Assembly: GCA_017607445.1 (NCBI GenBank)
Contig: JAEVHH010000002.1
Coordinates: forward strand, 4,923,501 to 4,987,500
Source: Histoplasma ohiense
Taxonomy: Eukaryota > Ascomycota > Eurotiomycetes > Onygenales > Ajellomycetaceae
Direction of reading: 5' to 3'
Length of the DNA: 64,000 bases
Shown piece after piece: positions 46,686-59,988 of the stretch (positions within the stretch are counted from its first letter, which is position 1; each line of letters begins with the position of its first letter). The translations under genes and the position numbers were made by a program. Below the pieces are notes generated by a model that saw nothing but the letters and a program-made list of their open reading frames with translations, ran no database searches and had not been told where the DNA came from.

Positions 46686-49661
46686 TTTTGTGAGAAATTG
46701 GGGTATAAACGTTGAGAGAGAGTATTTTGTTGATAAAAGGCATTTTGCAGATGGACCCTCTATCGAGATGCCGCTCACTTTTGTATACATTTGTAGTGGA
46801 CACCTCAGGAATCTCCAACTCGAATTTTAGCATTGCCCGTCCCGTGTTGTTTGGAGAATGCTGAGTAGCGCCGAGTCGTTCATCGGATGTTCCATCTCGT
46901 ATCTGAGTCCCAATTTAGACCTCGTAATTTCATTATTGGAAGGATTTCTTGCTTTCTTTGAAACGGCGCATCAGAAAATTCTGGCCCTAGGCCGGTATCA
47001 CAGTGATATCCTTTCGACAGGGTTGAAAGGCGAGGGGGGGGGTAGTCTCAACACATTCACGACGATTGAAACTCATGAGCTGTGTTCAACATAGGGGATA
47101 CAGCGAACAGCTGCAATTCTTCTTTCCGAATTGACTGATGAATAAAACGGAACCTTTTGTTTGAGCGCGTCTGGACATCTCACCGCGATACTTTCTCCAA
47201 GACAAAACTGACTTCGGGATGCTTGCTAGTGGATCATTCCTTTGTTCCCCACAGCCTCAGGGCGATGCCATCATTCCTGGTCAACAGGGGATTTGGCAAT
47301 AAACATTCACGAACCTTCGCCTGTTTCGAACTTGGATGTCCGTTCAATACCATCTCAGGAAGTCAGACACGAACAAATCTACCACGCACGCAGTTGACCA
47401 CCAATGTGCAGGACAAGCGATGGCATACAGTTCGGATTCACAGATACCCATCTCCATGGGAGAACCGCTGGCATTGCACCGAGTGTCATATATACTCACC
47501 AAAATCGTGTTTTGAAGCGTGTGGACAAGTAGCTCTCACGGGACAGAAGATGGTATTTTGGAGTTAATCATGGTGAATCAAGGTGCAAAAGCAAAGCGGA
47601 ATCTCTGAGAGATACTTGTTTGAGATCTTTTTGAACTCGAGGGGAGTCTCTTTCTTACGCTGGGCTTGGGAATGTCAACGCGAAGCTCCCCATGTTTGTT
47701 TCGAGTGTGCTTCACCAACGCATCCAATGTTCTGTCCATCAGTCCACATAATTTGTCTCTATATATCTACGTAGGATGAAGAGCATATAATCATAGAAAA
47801 AGAATTCCACATTTTATACGAAAAATGATATAAGAAGCATGAAAATTGCGATGGTTTTTTTTTTTTTTCTGAAAATAAAGTGTTCTCTTGATCAATGGTG
47901 GCTAGGGTACAAATTGAGCATTTCCGTCCTTACAAAAGGGGGCGTTAAACTGGCTTCTCATTCTGAGAGATTCTGGCATTGCAACCCTAAGTTCTTGTTT
48001 TCTTTCCCACCAGGGAAAAAGAAGCAAAAGAAATTAAGGGTGGATGGGACTCTATCTCCTTGTTTTGCTCAAGGATTTGATGATCCCCCATTAGCTTGAT
48101 ACCGTGGCTTGAAGCCGCTACTTGTGGCAGATGGCCAGACGAGATGAGGAGAGAAAGCAAATAATTGAGTTGCGGAGAATAGCATCGGCAATCTCTAGCT
48201 GGGCGGCCCTTGTTCCTGCAGATAAGCACAACTATGCTAGATAGCAAAGGGAAGAAGGTCACAAGTTAGAGCTCTAAGTAGGCGTGGAAAAAAGGTTTGC
48301 CCGCACTAGAGATTGAAGCCGATCCTCACAGAAGTGGTTATAGGTTCTTCATGCTGATTTGATAACAAAGTTTTAGGCCTCAAACCTCTAAACCTACCCC
48401 CAGCCGTTTTAGGGGCGTGTAAGATGCTTACCATCCACACCTCCGTACTGTTCTTCCTGCCAAACTAACTCCCGAAAACTTTCTTAAACGTGGCAATGGG
48501 TGGAGTGAGGCGATCATAGCCGTCTGTCTGTAGGAAGATAGACGGTCGGACAAATCTTGAAATTTGCCCCTCCTGTCAGCACAGATGCTCTGGACCACTC
48601 GAACAAAGGTCCTAGGGGCGAACTTGAAATTGTCACCTGTCTCTGCACCGCCACACCTGTCACAATCCAAAGGCTGACAATGCATGACATTGGTTGCGGG
48701 AGGGCTGAAAGTAGGTTTAGAGTAGGTCTGGCGTCGTTGCATGGACAAACTCATCACCGTCATTGATTGAGGGAACACCTGAGACCTAGCCAACGGATCG
48801 ACGATGTAGGGTCTGAGCGTTTTTTTGCGAAAGTGTCGTCATAGTCAGGATCTTTGCCCTGATATCGAAAATCCATCTCCCAGTTGTGGGTGGAAGACTG
48901 TCCACTTATGAGAAAGCGAACTCGACAATTACAGATCGGATTAGCCAAATCCATGGTCTTGGGTCTAAAACATGGAAGGAAAGGAGATCTCGGTATCCAT
49001 GGTCCTCCATTTTGGCCCGTGAGAGTTTCCATGGTCCTGTAGAGGATTGAATTTTCGTTTATGTATTTCCATCTGTAAGGAGCAGAGAAATAGCCTTCAA
49101 CTTATAAAACATATCTCGCCGGCACATAATAAGACGAATATAACCACAAGTACCCTGGATGGGTGCGTGTGTGGAACTCCGGCCTGACAAGACATTGACG
49201 GTACTTTAAGTCATTTGAATGGATTACGTCGTTGGCAGGACCAGTCGCAGGGATTAGCCGCGGCTTTGCTCAGCCTCACCACCACCACGACCACCATCAT
49301 CGTCCGTCCATCGTCCAAAAGCTCACCTTCACGCATATTACACGGACCCCCAACTAGCCTGCGAAGTCCGAATATTACCCCCAATCTCACCCCCACCACT
49401 TCTCGTTTGCCCCTGATTTCTATCCCCGTCAACTATAGTGCGTGTGTGCGTTTTCCCACACCTCTGCCTTGTGCTCCCTCTGTCCTTCTCCTCCGGCACA
49501 CCTACAAACATTAAGCAAACGGTATTTACCGCTGCAAACGAATTTGCACATATCCACATACAATAAACCTTTGTCTTCCCGTTTTAATAGCCTTTCCGGC
49601 GCCGTGGATCGCGGGGGAAGGTCCCGCGTTCCTGTTGTACTCCCAGTCTCAAGACATCATC
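46686..49661. other. Spacer upstream of the patatin-domain gene, no firm gene
   Basis: ORFs at 47157-47567 (+), 48428-48793 (-) and 48760-49032 (-) were read in full. None has a known domain, and neighbouring ones do not splice into a longer coherent protein. The last few hundred bases (C-rich CACCACCAC and CT tracts from about 49270) look like the leader of the next gene. Confidence 0.5.
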
Positions 49662-52142
49662 ATGGATACTTTACATCTCCGTCGCAAGGATACCACCAGA
49701 GGTCCCCCACTACGGGTTCTATCACTAGGTATGCTGGTCTCCTGACGACCTACAATGTGTATCCAAATCATGCCAAATGGCTCTGCTGGAGAAATCAATT
49801 TACTTACAATGAACTCTTTTTGTGTGAAACATATGTAGATGGCGGTGGCGTCCGTGGATACTCAATGCTCATCCTCCTCCAAGAACTCATGCACCGCACC
49901 TACGTCGAATGCGAGGGCAAAGCCCCCTCGCGTAACCAAATCCCGAAACCATGCGACCATTTCGACCTCATTGCCGGCACTGGCACGGGAGGACTCATAG
50001 CGCTCATGCTTGGTCGGTTGCGGCTGGATCTGGAGACGTGCAAGGATGTATACGTGCGCATGACCAGGCGGGTCTTCGAGACCGATAAGACCATTGCCGG
50101 CATTCCCTATCGGTCAACTCTCTTCAAGGCCTCAAAGCTGGAAGAGGCCATCCGCCAGTGCGTATGGGAACATACTGTTGCTGCAGATGAGGGAAATGAT
50201 GGCTCGCCCATGCCTGCAAAGCCCGTATCTCTGCATGGCCCGGTACCGCGCCCGCAGTCCTCTCACACGCTGCAGCGACGGACAAGTCGGTCGAGTGTTA
50301 ATACGATTGGTGCATCGCCAGTCCGGTCGCCAGTGAGTTCGCGCGGGTCTATGGGAATCCATGGGCCGAGCTGGGGGAATGCGGATGCAATTCTCTATGA
50401 TAAGAGGGAAAATAGGACGAAGACGTTGGTTTCCTTCCTTCTTCCATTCTTTCTTTTTATTTCTCATTTTTGCTCTGTATATATTTATATATGTGTCTAT
50501 AAATCTCTGACGTTCCATCAGCGCGGTCGTGGCAGTCTACAAGGGGACCCCGATGAACGGAACTCCAACGTTGCTACGATCATACGATTCGCGAAAGGAG
50601 CCTCCACCAGAATTCAACTGTACAATCTGGCAAGCTGGGCGGGCTACATGCGCAACAGGGCTGGCCTTCAAACCTATCCTAGTAGGACAACATGTTTTCA
50701 TTGACGAGGGTGCTGGTAAATATAATCCCGCACCGATGATTCTCGATGAAGCTGCTGTGAATGAATGGCCAGGCAGAGAAGTAGGTCTTTTCGTCAGCGT
50801 TGGAACAGGCAAAAGGCCTCCCGGAACAAGTCATATCCAACACGAGTGGTGGGAAGATGTTTTTGCGGAGTCCCTGGGCAATTTTGCTGAGGCCCGAAGA
50901 CGTCTGATTGCGAAAATCGAAGGCTGCGAAAAGACTCACCAATACATGCTGAAAGAACATCTCAGAAAACGCAACGTCCCGCTAGAAAATTACGTCCGTC
51001 TCAACGTTGAAGTTGGCGTGGGCGAGTTTGGTATGAATGAATGGAATCGCCTGGCGGAAATTAGCACAAGCACTCGGAATTATCTCTCCCGGAGCGATGT
51101 GCAGAAGATGAACCAGAATGTAGCTGCCAAGTTGGCCAAGATCCATTTTATTCATCGTAGGCTGGCAGCCGGCAATGGAGGAATGGACTGGCCTGCTGAT
51201 TCCAACAGTTTTGAAGAAGGCTTAGAGGACGGGGACGTATTTCAACGGCAGTACCACCGACCGGTTCCACCTATCCCGATGTCCCTCTCCTCACCGCAAA
51301 CGATCCCGCCCCGCTCTTCACAGCCATCCGCTATTGAATTCCCAGACGCAGTCGAACTCCCCGGTGAAGACTTTATCCCGTTTTCGTCCGCGAATAATAC
51401 GTTTAATTCCAACCCTCCACGTTTCCCAACTTCCAGCTACTCACAAATCCCGAGCGCAATCTCACCAGAAAATTACACTGTCCTCACATCCGATGATCAC
51501 CCACAACCCCTCAACTTCAGCCGCAAGACCTCGATCCCGATCCCAGCCCCATCCTCACCTACCCACAATCAATCATCCCCCTTTACCTCTCAAACACGTC
51601 TAAACAACAACGATAAACAAAACCAACAAAGCATCAATAGCCGCCCACAAAGCAGTTACAACAATCCTCCCTCCTCTTCTCCCCGCATCAGCTCTGAAAT
51701 GTTCACAAACCCCCTCCCACAGGCATTAACGACCCGCCCACAAAGCAGCCACCAGAACCTGAACCATAATCACGTCTCCGTCCTCCACTCCCACACGCCG
51801 CCCCTCAGCCCACCACCAAGCCATCCACCACCTCCACCACCGCTACCTCCTAAAACCCCCATACCGTACCCCGAAAATGGCTATGGACTCAGTCCCCCTT
51901 CCGGTGCTGATCCTGGTACTGGTTCTGGCTCGCATGGCTATGCACCGGCGGTCATGCCGATCCCGCCGCGGGCGCCGAATAGGCCGAATAGTAATTATTA
52001 CGAGAGTTTGCAAAGTGGTGTTGGCGTTGGTAATGGACATGGGGGAGGTATTGGAAACGGTGCTTGGAAGCTGCCGTACCCTAGTGATGGGCCGCCGCCG
52101 TTAGTCAATAAGGCGCGGAAGCCGACCTACACTCGGCGGTGA
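49662..52142 (+). CDS. Patatin-like phospholipase-domain protein lacking the catalytic serine
   Basis: Three exons, 49662-49728, 49839-50424 and 50522-52142, give 757 aa. The N-terminal half is a patatin/iPLA2-type fold. LRVLSLDGGGVRGYSMLIL at about 17-35 is the oxyanion-loop motif, formed across intron 1. FDLIAGTGTGGLIALMLGRL follows; here the usual GxSxG nucleophile elbow reads G69-T-G-T-G73, so the serine position is Gly71. The second catalytic motif region is FIDEGAGKYNPA (Asp279). The C-terminal 300 residues are disordered and Ser/Pro/Asn-rich with a polyproline run (HPPPPPPLPP), a possible SH3/WW ligand. Hydrolase activity is therefore doubtful and a binding or regulatory role is possible. 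The start ATG at 49662 gives the N-terminus usual for this fungal family. Confidence 0.85.
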
Positions 52143-53624
52143 AAAGGAGTAAGAGAAACCCTCTGGGGAGAGAGGGGTAAGACGCTGCAGCTGCATAGAG
52201 TAAGGCCTCATATTCGTTCTGCCTGGGATTTTCCTTTTTCATTGTTTGCTTTGCCTTCTACATATTTATAATATATAGGTTTAACGATGTGATGTGATAT
52301 GATAATATAAGTAAGGCTTTGGGTATTGGTATGGAAGGCTTTTATATATATTGCATTTATTTTTTTTTTGTTTTTTTTTGGGGGGGGTTGGTGATGGTGG
52401 GGACAACCTTCCTTTTGATGTTTGTATATAACAGAGAGATTATTTCGGCACGATCATGAAGACGATAATGAGATGAGACGAGATGATATGGGATTGGAAA
52501 AATGATAAATGATAAATGATAAATGATGAGAATGGGCGAATGACAACAGAAAACTACTTCAACCATTCCATAGTTACATGTCGCCCTTCAACATTCAACT
52601 ATAGTTGCTGACTAAGCCAGCCATCTCTCCAGCAACCAACCAACAACCTGGACCGAACCCTTTTTGTTGACAGGGCTTGGGCGTTTCGAGGAAGAATCGA
52701 GGTTTCTATTCCTTCGCGGATTGTTATTTATTGTGTTTCAAATCATGCGGAAGAACACCCATCTGATCTGCTGGCCACATCAATAGTCTCATCGTCAAGG
52801 CGCGGTTGGGCGAAAAGCAACAGAAACACATTTTACATCCAAACTCCCCACCAGGCGAAACAGAACTATTTTCGGCGATATTGCAGTCCGTTGCTGATTC
52901 CTAGGATTGCCCAGGGGGTGCAGTGCTTCTCCTTTTCCTCACTTCGCTTTCTTCCTCTTCTCCCTCCGCTTTAGACTCGTTCTCGGGCCGTTTTGTTTGT
53001 TAAACATCTGTATCAGTCGAAGCCGTATCAATTTGTATATCTCAGGTATGTACCGCACCAAGAGGATAGACTCACCAGCTTGGCACCACATAGTTGTTGA
53101 CTGGCTGCCAACCCTCGACGGGCCGCATTGCATGGATTGAACTGAACCGCTGATCGTTGCAGCAAACCTGCTTTCCTAATAATAGTCCGATCCCGCCACT
53201 GGCCCACTTCTCAGCTGCTGATGTCGTTTGTCGAAATATTGTCCCTTGATATCTCCCCTTTCTGACCAACCTCCTAATTCATTCCATCCACGACACCAAT
53301 CTGCTGCTGCGACGAAACTCTCGAACAAATATCGCTGAGAGAAATGGCCTAGACTAGACAGTTTAAATTTCTCTCTCTGTGTCTCTCTCTCTCCTCCCTC
53401 TCATCCCTCCCTCGACCGCATCCCCCACGATTTTTAACTTCTCGCCAAATAATACCCAACATAAGCTTGACCTCCGGTTGAGAGAAGGAACCGCGATCCC
53501 ACATACACCAGCCCGAACTCAGGGGTGGTAGAATAAAACCTCAGTGGCTCTCTCGGGTGTCTTTTTCCCACCGAATAAAATTGAGGTTCTATTTCACCCT
53601 CTCTCCATCGCCAATATATATATC
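52143..53624. other. Intergenic spacer before the NIPA-type gene
   Basis: This is the 3' flank of the patatin gene (T- and G-rich tracts at 52358-52390, then GATAAAT repeats at about 52502-52526) and the promoter/leader of the transporter gene, which has a CT-repeat at about 53371-53400. No gene is supported. Confidence 0.6.
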
Positions 53625-56583
53625 ATGCTTGACACCACAGATGTTCATTCAATTTATGCGCGGTCTGGCGGTGGCGCGCTCGGTGGCCCAGATGGCAGGC
53701 CTCCCGCCTTCAAGGCCGTTGGGATCTCCCTGGCTGTCGGTTCGGGACTTTTCATCGGCGTCTCCTTTGTGCTGAAAAAGGTCGGCTTGCTCAAGGCAAA
53801 TGTTAAGTATAATGAGGATCCTGGAGAGGGGATGGGGTATTTGAAGGTGTGGTGGTGGTGGGGCGGGATGACATTGTAAGTTGGTTTTCGTCTTTGTTTC
53901 ACAGCCCCAGCTCCGTTATTGTGGGGGTATATCAATATATCAGTATACGGATGAGCGTGTGTGGATGTCAAAAAGGAAAACAAACTAACGTAATCAGAAT
54001 GATTATCGGGGAAATATTCAACTTCGTCGCGTATGCCTTTGTCGACGCAATTTTAGTGACACCCCTTGGTGCCCTGTCCGTTGTCGTCACCACCATCCTT
54101 TCTGCTATCTTCCTCAAGGAACGCCTGAGTTTCGTGGGCAAAGTAGGCTGTTTCAATTGCATCATCGGCTCCGTCGTCATCGCCATGAATGCCCCCTCTC
54201 AATCGTCCGTCGCGACCATCCAGGACATGAAACATTTTGTCATCGCTCCCGGTTTTCTCACTTGGGCTGGTCTCATTATTGTGGGATGCACCTTTGTTGC
54301 ACTCTGGGCAGGCCCCCGGTATGGCAACAAGAGCATGTTTGTCTATCTCAGCATCTGCAGTCTCATCGGTGGCCTGAGCGTTGTCGCGACTCAGGGGCTG
54401 GGAGCTGCTATCATCTCTCAGATCCAGGGTATATCTCAATTTAAGGAGTGGTTTCTGTATGTTTTGTTGGTATTTGTTATTGGGACGCTGTTGACTGAGA
54501 TCATTTATTTAAATGTAAGTTGCTATCTTATCCGTGCATTCCATCCAACCTCTCCCCGGTCTATCTAATCACATACACGTTTCTGATGTCTTTTTCCTGA
54601 TAGAAAGCGTTGAATATTTTTAATGCGGCGTTGGTTACCCCTACATACTACGTCTTTTTTACGAGTGCTACGATCGTTACGTCTGCAATTCTGTTTCAAG
54701 GATTCAAGGGGACTGCAATTAGCATTACTACAGTTGTCATGGGTTTTCTTCAAATTTGTTCTGGCGTTGTCTTATTACAGCTCTCAAAATCCGCCAAGGA
54801 CGTTCCGGATACTGCTATTTTCAAAGGCGATTTAGACCAGGTACGCGAAGTTGCTGAGCAGGAGCAACCGGAATCTGAACCAAAGGCCGACGCCATTCGT
54901 GGCACAGCTGCCATTATTCGTCGGATATCGAGTGCAAGACAGAGGATGGAGGAGGAGGAAGCTAGGAGATACTATGAGGAGAGAAAAATTGATGAATTGG
55001 AGCCACCGCGGGAAGGAGAAGTGATCGAATGGGACGGGCTACGGAGACGTAGGACTGTTGTCGGAGAAAGCCCCCTAAGTATCCCTTCACGCCGGATAAC
55101 GAACCGTCACCCGCCTCTGGGCATGTCGAAATTCCCTGATTTTGTTGATGAAGAGCTTCCCCACCACAGACCTAGCACCAAAGGGAGTGGCAAAAGTTCG
55201 TTCTTTGCTCGCAGTCGCACATCCAGTGGGCTGCATCCCCACTGGAGACCGAATCATTCATCCCAGGGGATGCATAGCCCGATCCGGCCGACGCTAACCA
55301 CGATCGCAAGTGAGACGGATGAAAAAGGTGATTTACATTCTGGAATGACTGAAGCCGAGGCACCTGGCTCTCTTGGTGAAGCGTTTCAACATAACCATCG
55401 CCGGAACCGAAGCGGAACCGTGCAGACGATTCAATGGGCGAGTAGTGTCAAATCCGATGGCTCTTCCAACCCACAGTCGCCCAGTCGTAGCAATACTCTT
55501 CCAGAACAAGTCCAGCGTCATGCCCCAAGTCGACAGTTCTCATTCTCTAACTTTTTTAGTCGACGGATGTCTAACGAGCCACCGCACGATAATGGTGGTG
55601 GTAACACGGCAGAACATTCTACCTCTCCAGGAAATCGTCTTTTTGCGTTTGGCCACCTTTCGTCGCGGAATCATCATCAAAACGAGCAAAAACGTAGTAT
55701 GATGAGAGACGGCACGGAGGAAGAATCCCTCGGCCTTGTGAAGGGAGACAGTTCCCAGTTAAAAAGGCAGACGCAATTCCATGACTATTCACCCACACCT
55801 ACACCTACGACTCCAACGTTTGATAAGCAAGCGATTCAAAGCGACATGCTCCGGGCAAAATATCAACAACACCCCAGTCGATCTCCATCAACATCGAGTG
55901 CTTCTACCACAGAATCAAGAACTGAATACAAGCCACACAATACACGAATGCTTTCACAAGACAGAGAAGATGCAACAGCCACTATTGCTTCTTCGAAATA
56001 CCCGGATCCGCTCCACCATGGACAGCCCACTCTTCCGCCCCACTCGCAACCACCAAAATATGACGATACAATAGCCGAGATCAAAGCGCCCTCACCACCG
56101 CCCCATTCGCGCTCCCTCCCACATATCCCATCCCACTCAGCAACTCTTTCAACAACAGCTACAGCTACAGCTACAGCTACAGCAGTGATGGCATCTCAAC
56201 AACAACTTCACCCCCTTCCCTCCCTCCCCACCGAATCACACTCTAGACACCCATACGCATTCCCAAACACTCCCGAAAAGGCTCCACCACTCCCCTTCTC
56301 TACACACCCTTCACCCTCCTCCCGCGCGGCACCAGCGTATATCCCATCGCTACCCCTTCCAGCATCATCCGCAACGTCTCTCGCATCAAGTATGAGCGCG
56401 GAGAATGAGAGGCGGGAGAGGCGGGAGCGAAGGATGCGCCAGGGGCGGAGGGGCTCTAGTATTGCTTCCGCCGCCGCTGTGGGTGTTGGCGTAGGCGCGA
56501 CCGAGCAAGGGACAGGGAATGAGAAGGGGAAAGGGAAAGGAGTGGTGCGGATGGGTAATAATGGCGGTGACGATGACGATTAG
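53625..56583 (+). CDS. NIPA-type (DUF803) magnesium transporter with long C-terminal tail
   Basis: Three exons, 53625-53875, 53998-54514 and 54604-56583, give 915 aa. The first 330 or so residues form the NIPA/DUF803 membrane domain of about nine helices, related to EamA-type carriers; members move Mg2+ in animals and plants. Seen: FKAVGISLAVGSGLFIGVSFVLKK, then GEIFNFVAYAFVDAILVTPL, GALSVVVTTILSAIFLKERL, VGCFNCIIGSVVIAMNAP, GPRYGNKSMFVYLSICSLIG, TEIIYLNKALNIFNAALVTP (across intron 2) and YYVFFTSATIVTSAILF. The tail of about 580 residues is disordered, rich in Ser, His and Pro, with an ATATATATA stretch from a hexamer repeat and an Arg/Gly-rich, acidic end. Fungal NIPA proteins often carry such cytosolic tails. 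All introns are canonical and keep the frame. Confidence 0.9.
56155..56183 (+). repeat. In-frame (ACAGCT) hexamer repeat within the NIPA-type gene
   Basis: Four ACAGCT units plus a partial one encode alternating Thr-Ala. Length change by whole units would keep the reading frame. Confidence 0.9.
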
Positions 56584-57455
56584 GATGAGGAGGACAGACA
56601 GAGGACGGGAATAATGATGAGAGGAGAGGAAATCGACTCGATTGGGATTGATTTGTGAGTTTGATTGATTGGACCTTGAAAGGAAATGGAAGCTTTTTCT
56701 TGAACTAGTGCTTTTCCCACATCAACACTCCCCTTCCCTCCTCACATACAGCCATACACATTATATATTTACTTAGTCGCGCGGTTGGTTTGATATGATT
56801 AGTATCCTTTTTCTCGGGCCTTCCTCCTTCCCTTTTACCCCATGCATTGTCGACACACATCGTATAACAGATGAAAACACGGATAGGCAGAGACAGGGGC
56901 AGGTAAGGTGGATGGATGGGTTATCATCATTTTTCCATCTTCCCACTGCATGTCATTTTTATTCATTCCTTCCTACTCTCGCATCTTCTTGCACACATCG
57001 GCATTATATATGTATATATGTATATATATATCAACCGACCCCCATCGTCCTATCATCCTATCGTATTTATTGTATTGTATGTAAATCAAACAAGGGAGAT
57101 GGATAAAATAAAACATTCAATAATCCGGATCGCGAAAAGGATATCCTTTTTATTTATTTATTTAATTTTTTTTTTTTCCCTCCCCTTCCTTTCCCGTTCT
57201 TTTTTGCCCCTGTTAATTCTTCACGTTTTACCCGTTGTTGATCTGGTTCAACTGGCAAATCAATCAGCTACGAGAAGCCGGAGCCCCTCTCCTCTCCTTT
57301 TCTCTCCTGTTTTCGATTGAGAGGGCGAAAAGAGGAAGAGACGGGATAAAAATATGTAGAGGAGGGGGAAGGGGGAAGACTTCAATTTTTTAGTACGGCA
57401 AAGCGTCTTTCCGCCCTGCTACGTGTATCCTTCTCTATCTGGCTGGCATTCGTAC

Positions 57456-57494
<39 letters not shown>

Positions 57495-59988
57495 ATTAAT
57501 GAAGAAAACCCATTCTTGAGGTCTGTCGCTTTCTCATTAACTTTATTCCTCATTCTCTTGAAAAACAGCAGGATACATTAAAAAAAAAAAACCAAAATAA
57601 AAAGTTGAGTTTGTTTGAGTTGGTTGTCAACCCATTCCACAGAGGCCTAACAAAACAGAACAAAACAAAACAAAACAAAGCAATTTCAAACTGAACTGTT
57701 GAGAAGAATGCAACTGTCCAAACCAACCGCCACGGCCACATCCACATCCACATCCACACCCAACCAACCACAACTTCATGTACGGTAGATCCCATCCCAT
57801 CCGCACCCTCTTTCTTTGGCTTGGGCTTTTTCCGCAGCCCGATCGATCAATGTGAAACGAACAGCCCGCCAGCTGGGGTGCACGAGATGCTGTACACAGT
57901 GTACATTACTTACTGCACATGTATTTGTCCTGCACATGGGGAGAGCGCATTTCGCCCCATAATCACCCCCCACCCCCCCCCAAAAAAAAAAAAAAACAAA
58001 TTTGGTATATACTTCAATTAATCAGATGGAACGGTAACGGATGATATTGAAGTAGACAATAAATAAATAAATGCGAGAGGAAAGAAAGGGTACGAGAAAA
58101 CGTAGAAAGGAGAAAGAAGAATATGCAATTTCTAAAAATTAAAAGTTCAACGATTAACAAAGAATAGTAAAAAACATTTGAAAAAAAAAAAAAAACCCCA
58201 GGAGCTATTTGGTTACTCCTTTCTTTGGTCAGTAAAAACTAAACAGATAATTTCGCCTTCTCTACAGTGTGAATAGGTTGTCAAAATGAAGTGAAGGCTA
58301 GAAGCAGATTTATTATTTGCAGGACAAAGAAATACATATAAATGAGCTGAGAGTTCATTCTTCCTGACTGGGACATCTCTAATATCACTATCATTCATTA
58401 TATTGCTTTATAAAAAGGATTGGGGTGGCTGGAAGACAACCCAAACACAAACTTGTATCAAAAACGGACAAAAAAAAGACACAAAAATGATATTTAAATT
58501 TCCAAGGAGATTCGTGTCATAACAGTCGTTAAAATAAATAGTAATGATAAAAAAAAACAAAACGGAATAAACATGGTAATGATTTTTTTGTGGGAGATGG
58601 AAGAGCAGAAATGAAGTGAAACAAAATGAAATAGCAATACGAAATATGGATAACAAAACAGTTAACAAAAGTCACATTAACAGTAAAAACGAGGTTTGCG
58701 AGATCATTCATTTCATAAGACATTGGCGATTTTATCTTTTCAAAAAAGGGGTCTGTGGAGAGAGGAGAAAAGTAACTCAACCTGTTTCCAAAAGGCCAAC
58801 ACACGCAGAGAAGGCGAAGACAACACAAAACAATCAAGACACAATAGTAGTAAAGCGAAAAATAAAGCACGATTAGGCGAACAGAGATTTAAAGAAGAGA
58901 AAGAAGAGAGACAGAAAGAGAAACCAAATGCAAATAAATAAGATAAGCCTAAATGTTTAATGAGGAGATAGAAATAAAAAATAAAATAATAACTAAAGTG
59001 ATAAAAATAAAAAGTAAAAATATCAAATATAAACCAGGGGACGAAAAGCCATGGATTGCTTGAGAGGGTTTCTTCCCATTTCTTTTCGTTTCGTTTTCGT
59101 TTTCCCTATTCCCCTTTCTGCTTTTTCACATGTGTGTCATTATAGAAGATGTATCACACAGTTTTATCCTGCCAAGTCACGACGGGAAGGTAGAGTGTGG
59201 AGGAGAGAGTTGAGGATGGGGAAAACAACTGTAAGCCGAGAGCATTAAGCAGGGTGATGAAAAGATGATAAAAGAAGGCCATGTGCAGAAATGGCAAGGG
59301 TAAAAGTGAAGGAGTGTAGGACGACCGCATTTCGATGAAAACAATACACAACCCAAGGTAGATAGCTGGATCCATCTCCGTATCTAGTGAGAGAGAATAT
59401 TGTGAAACTCCTCTTGATGGACCGTGCTAATCGGGCAGATAAGATTGGTGTAGACATTTCCCACGTAAAATAACACAACCGGCAAAAGCAGTTAAAACCG
59501 GAAAAAGGAGGGACACAAAACAAAATTGATTCGCTGCGTAGAGTGTCGTAATCTTCTTTTCTAAACGCATCTCGTGATAGTAAGCAAATCATTACAATCA
59601 GGTATAAAGCGTTTTGAAACTCATACAAAAAATTAGAGGGGAAAAAAAATAAAATAAAGGAGAATCATGGCGGCTCTTTGTCTGGTTCAAAAGGTGAAGT
59701 TTAAATAAAAAATGGAATAAAATAAAAGGTAGGAAGGAATGAAGGAAAAAAGACAAATTAGATATCTGCATAGTAATGAAAGTTCATTGAGTAAGAAGAA
59801 ACTGTATGAGAACGAAAACTCGTTCAAACCCACAAAGACAGATTCTCGGCTGGTGGGTCGACTCCACGGCGTTGATGATATCCTCCTCGTCCCAAAGGAA
59901 AGGAAAAGAAAGACCTTCTATTTTCACCAATGTCTCATGGGAACGTTATCAGTCGTATAACGGCTTCTAAAGAGAAAGAGAGCGGAGA
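56584..59988. other. 3.4-kb convergent spacer between the NIPA-type gene and stuA
   Basis: This holds the 3' flanks of two converging genes. It is strongly A-rich on the plus strand from about 58000 to 59800. A (TG)18 microsatellite (57458-57493), a poly-A tract near 57980 and an ACAAA-type repeat (about 57654-57680) are present. ORFs are lysine- or phenylalanine-rich composition artefacts. A long stuA 3' UTR is possible. Confidence 0.6.
57458..57493. repeat. (TG)18 dinucleotide microsatellite
   Basis: A perfect alternating TG run of 36 bases is seen directly, with Z-DNA-forming potential. Confidence 0.97.

Noticed and set aside
47157..47567. 136-codon plus-strand Cys/His-containing ORF
   Set aside because: The spacing of Cys and His fits no zinc-finger pattern I know, and there is no signal peptide or supporting exon.
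48428..49032. Two overlapping minus-strand ORFs that might form one spliced gene
   Set aside because: No splice pair joins the frames convincingly, and neither part shows a recognisable domain.
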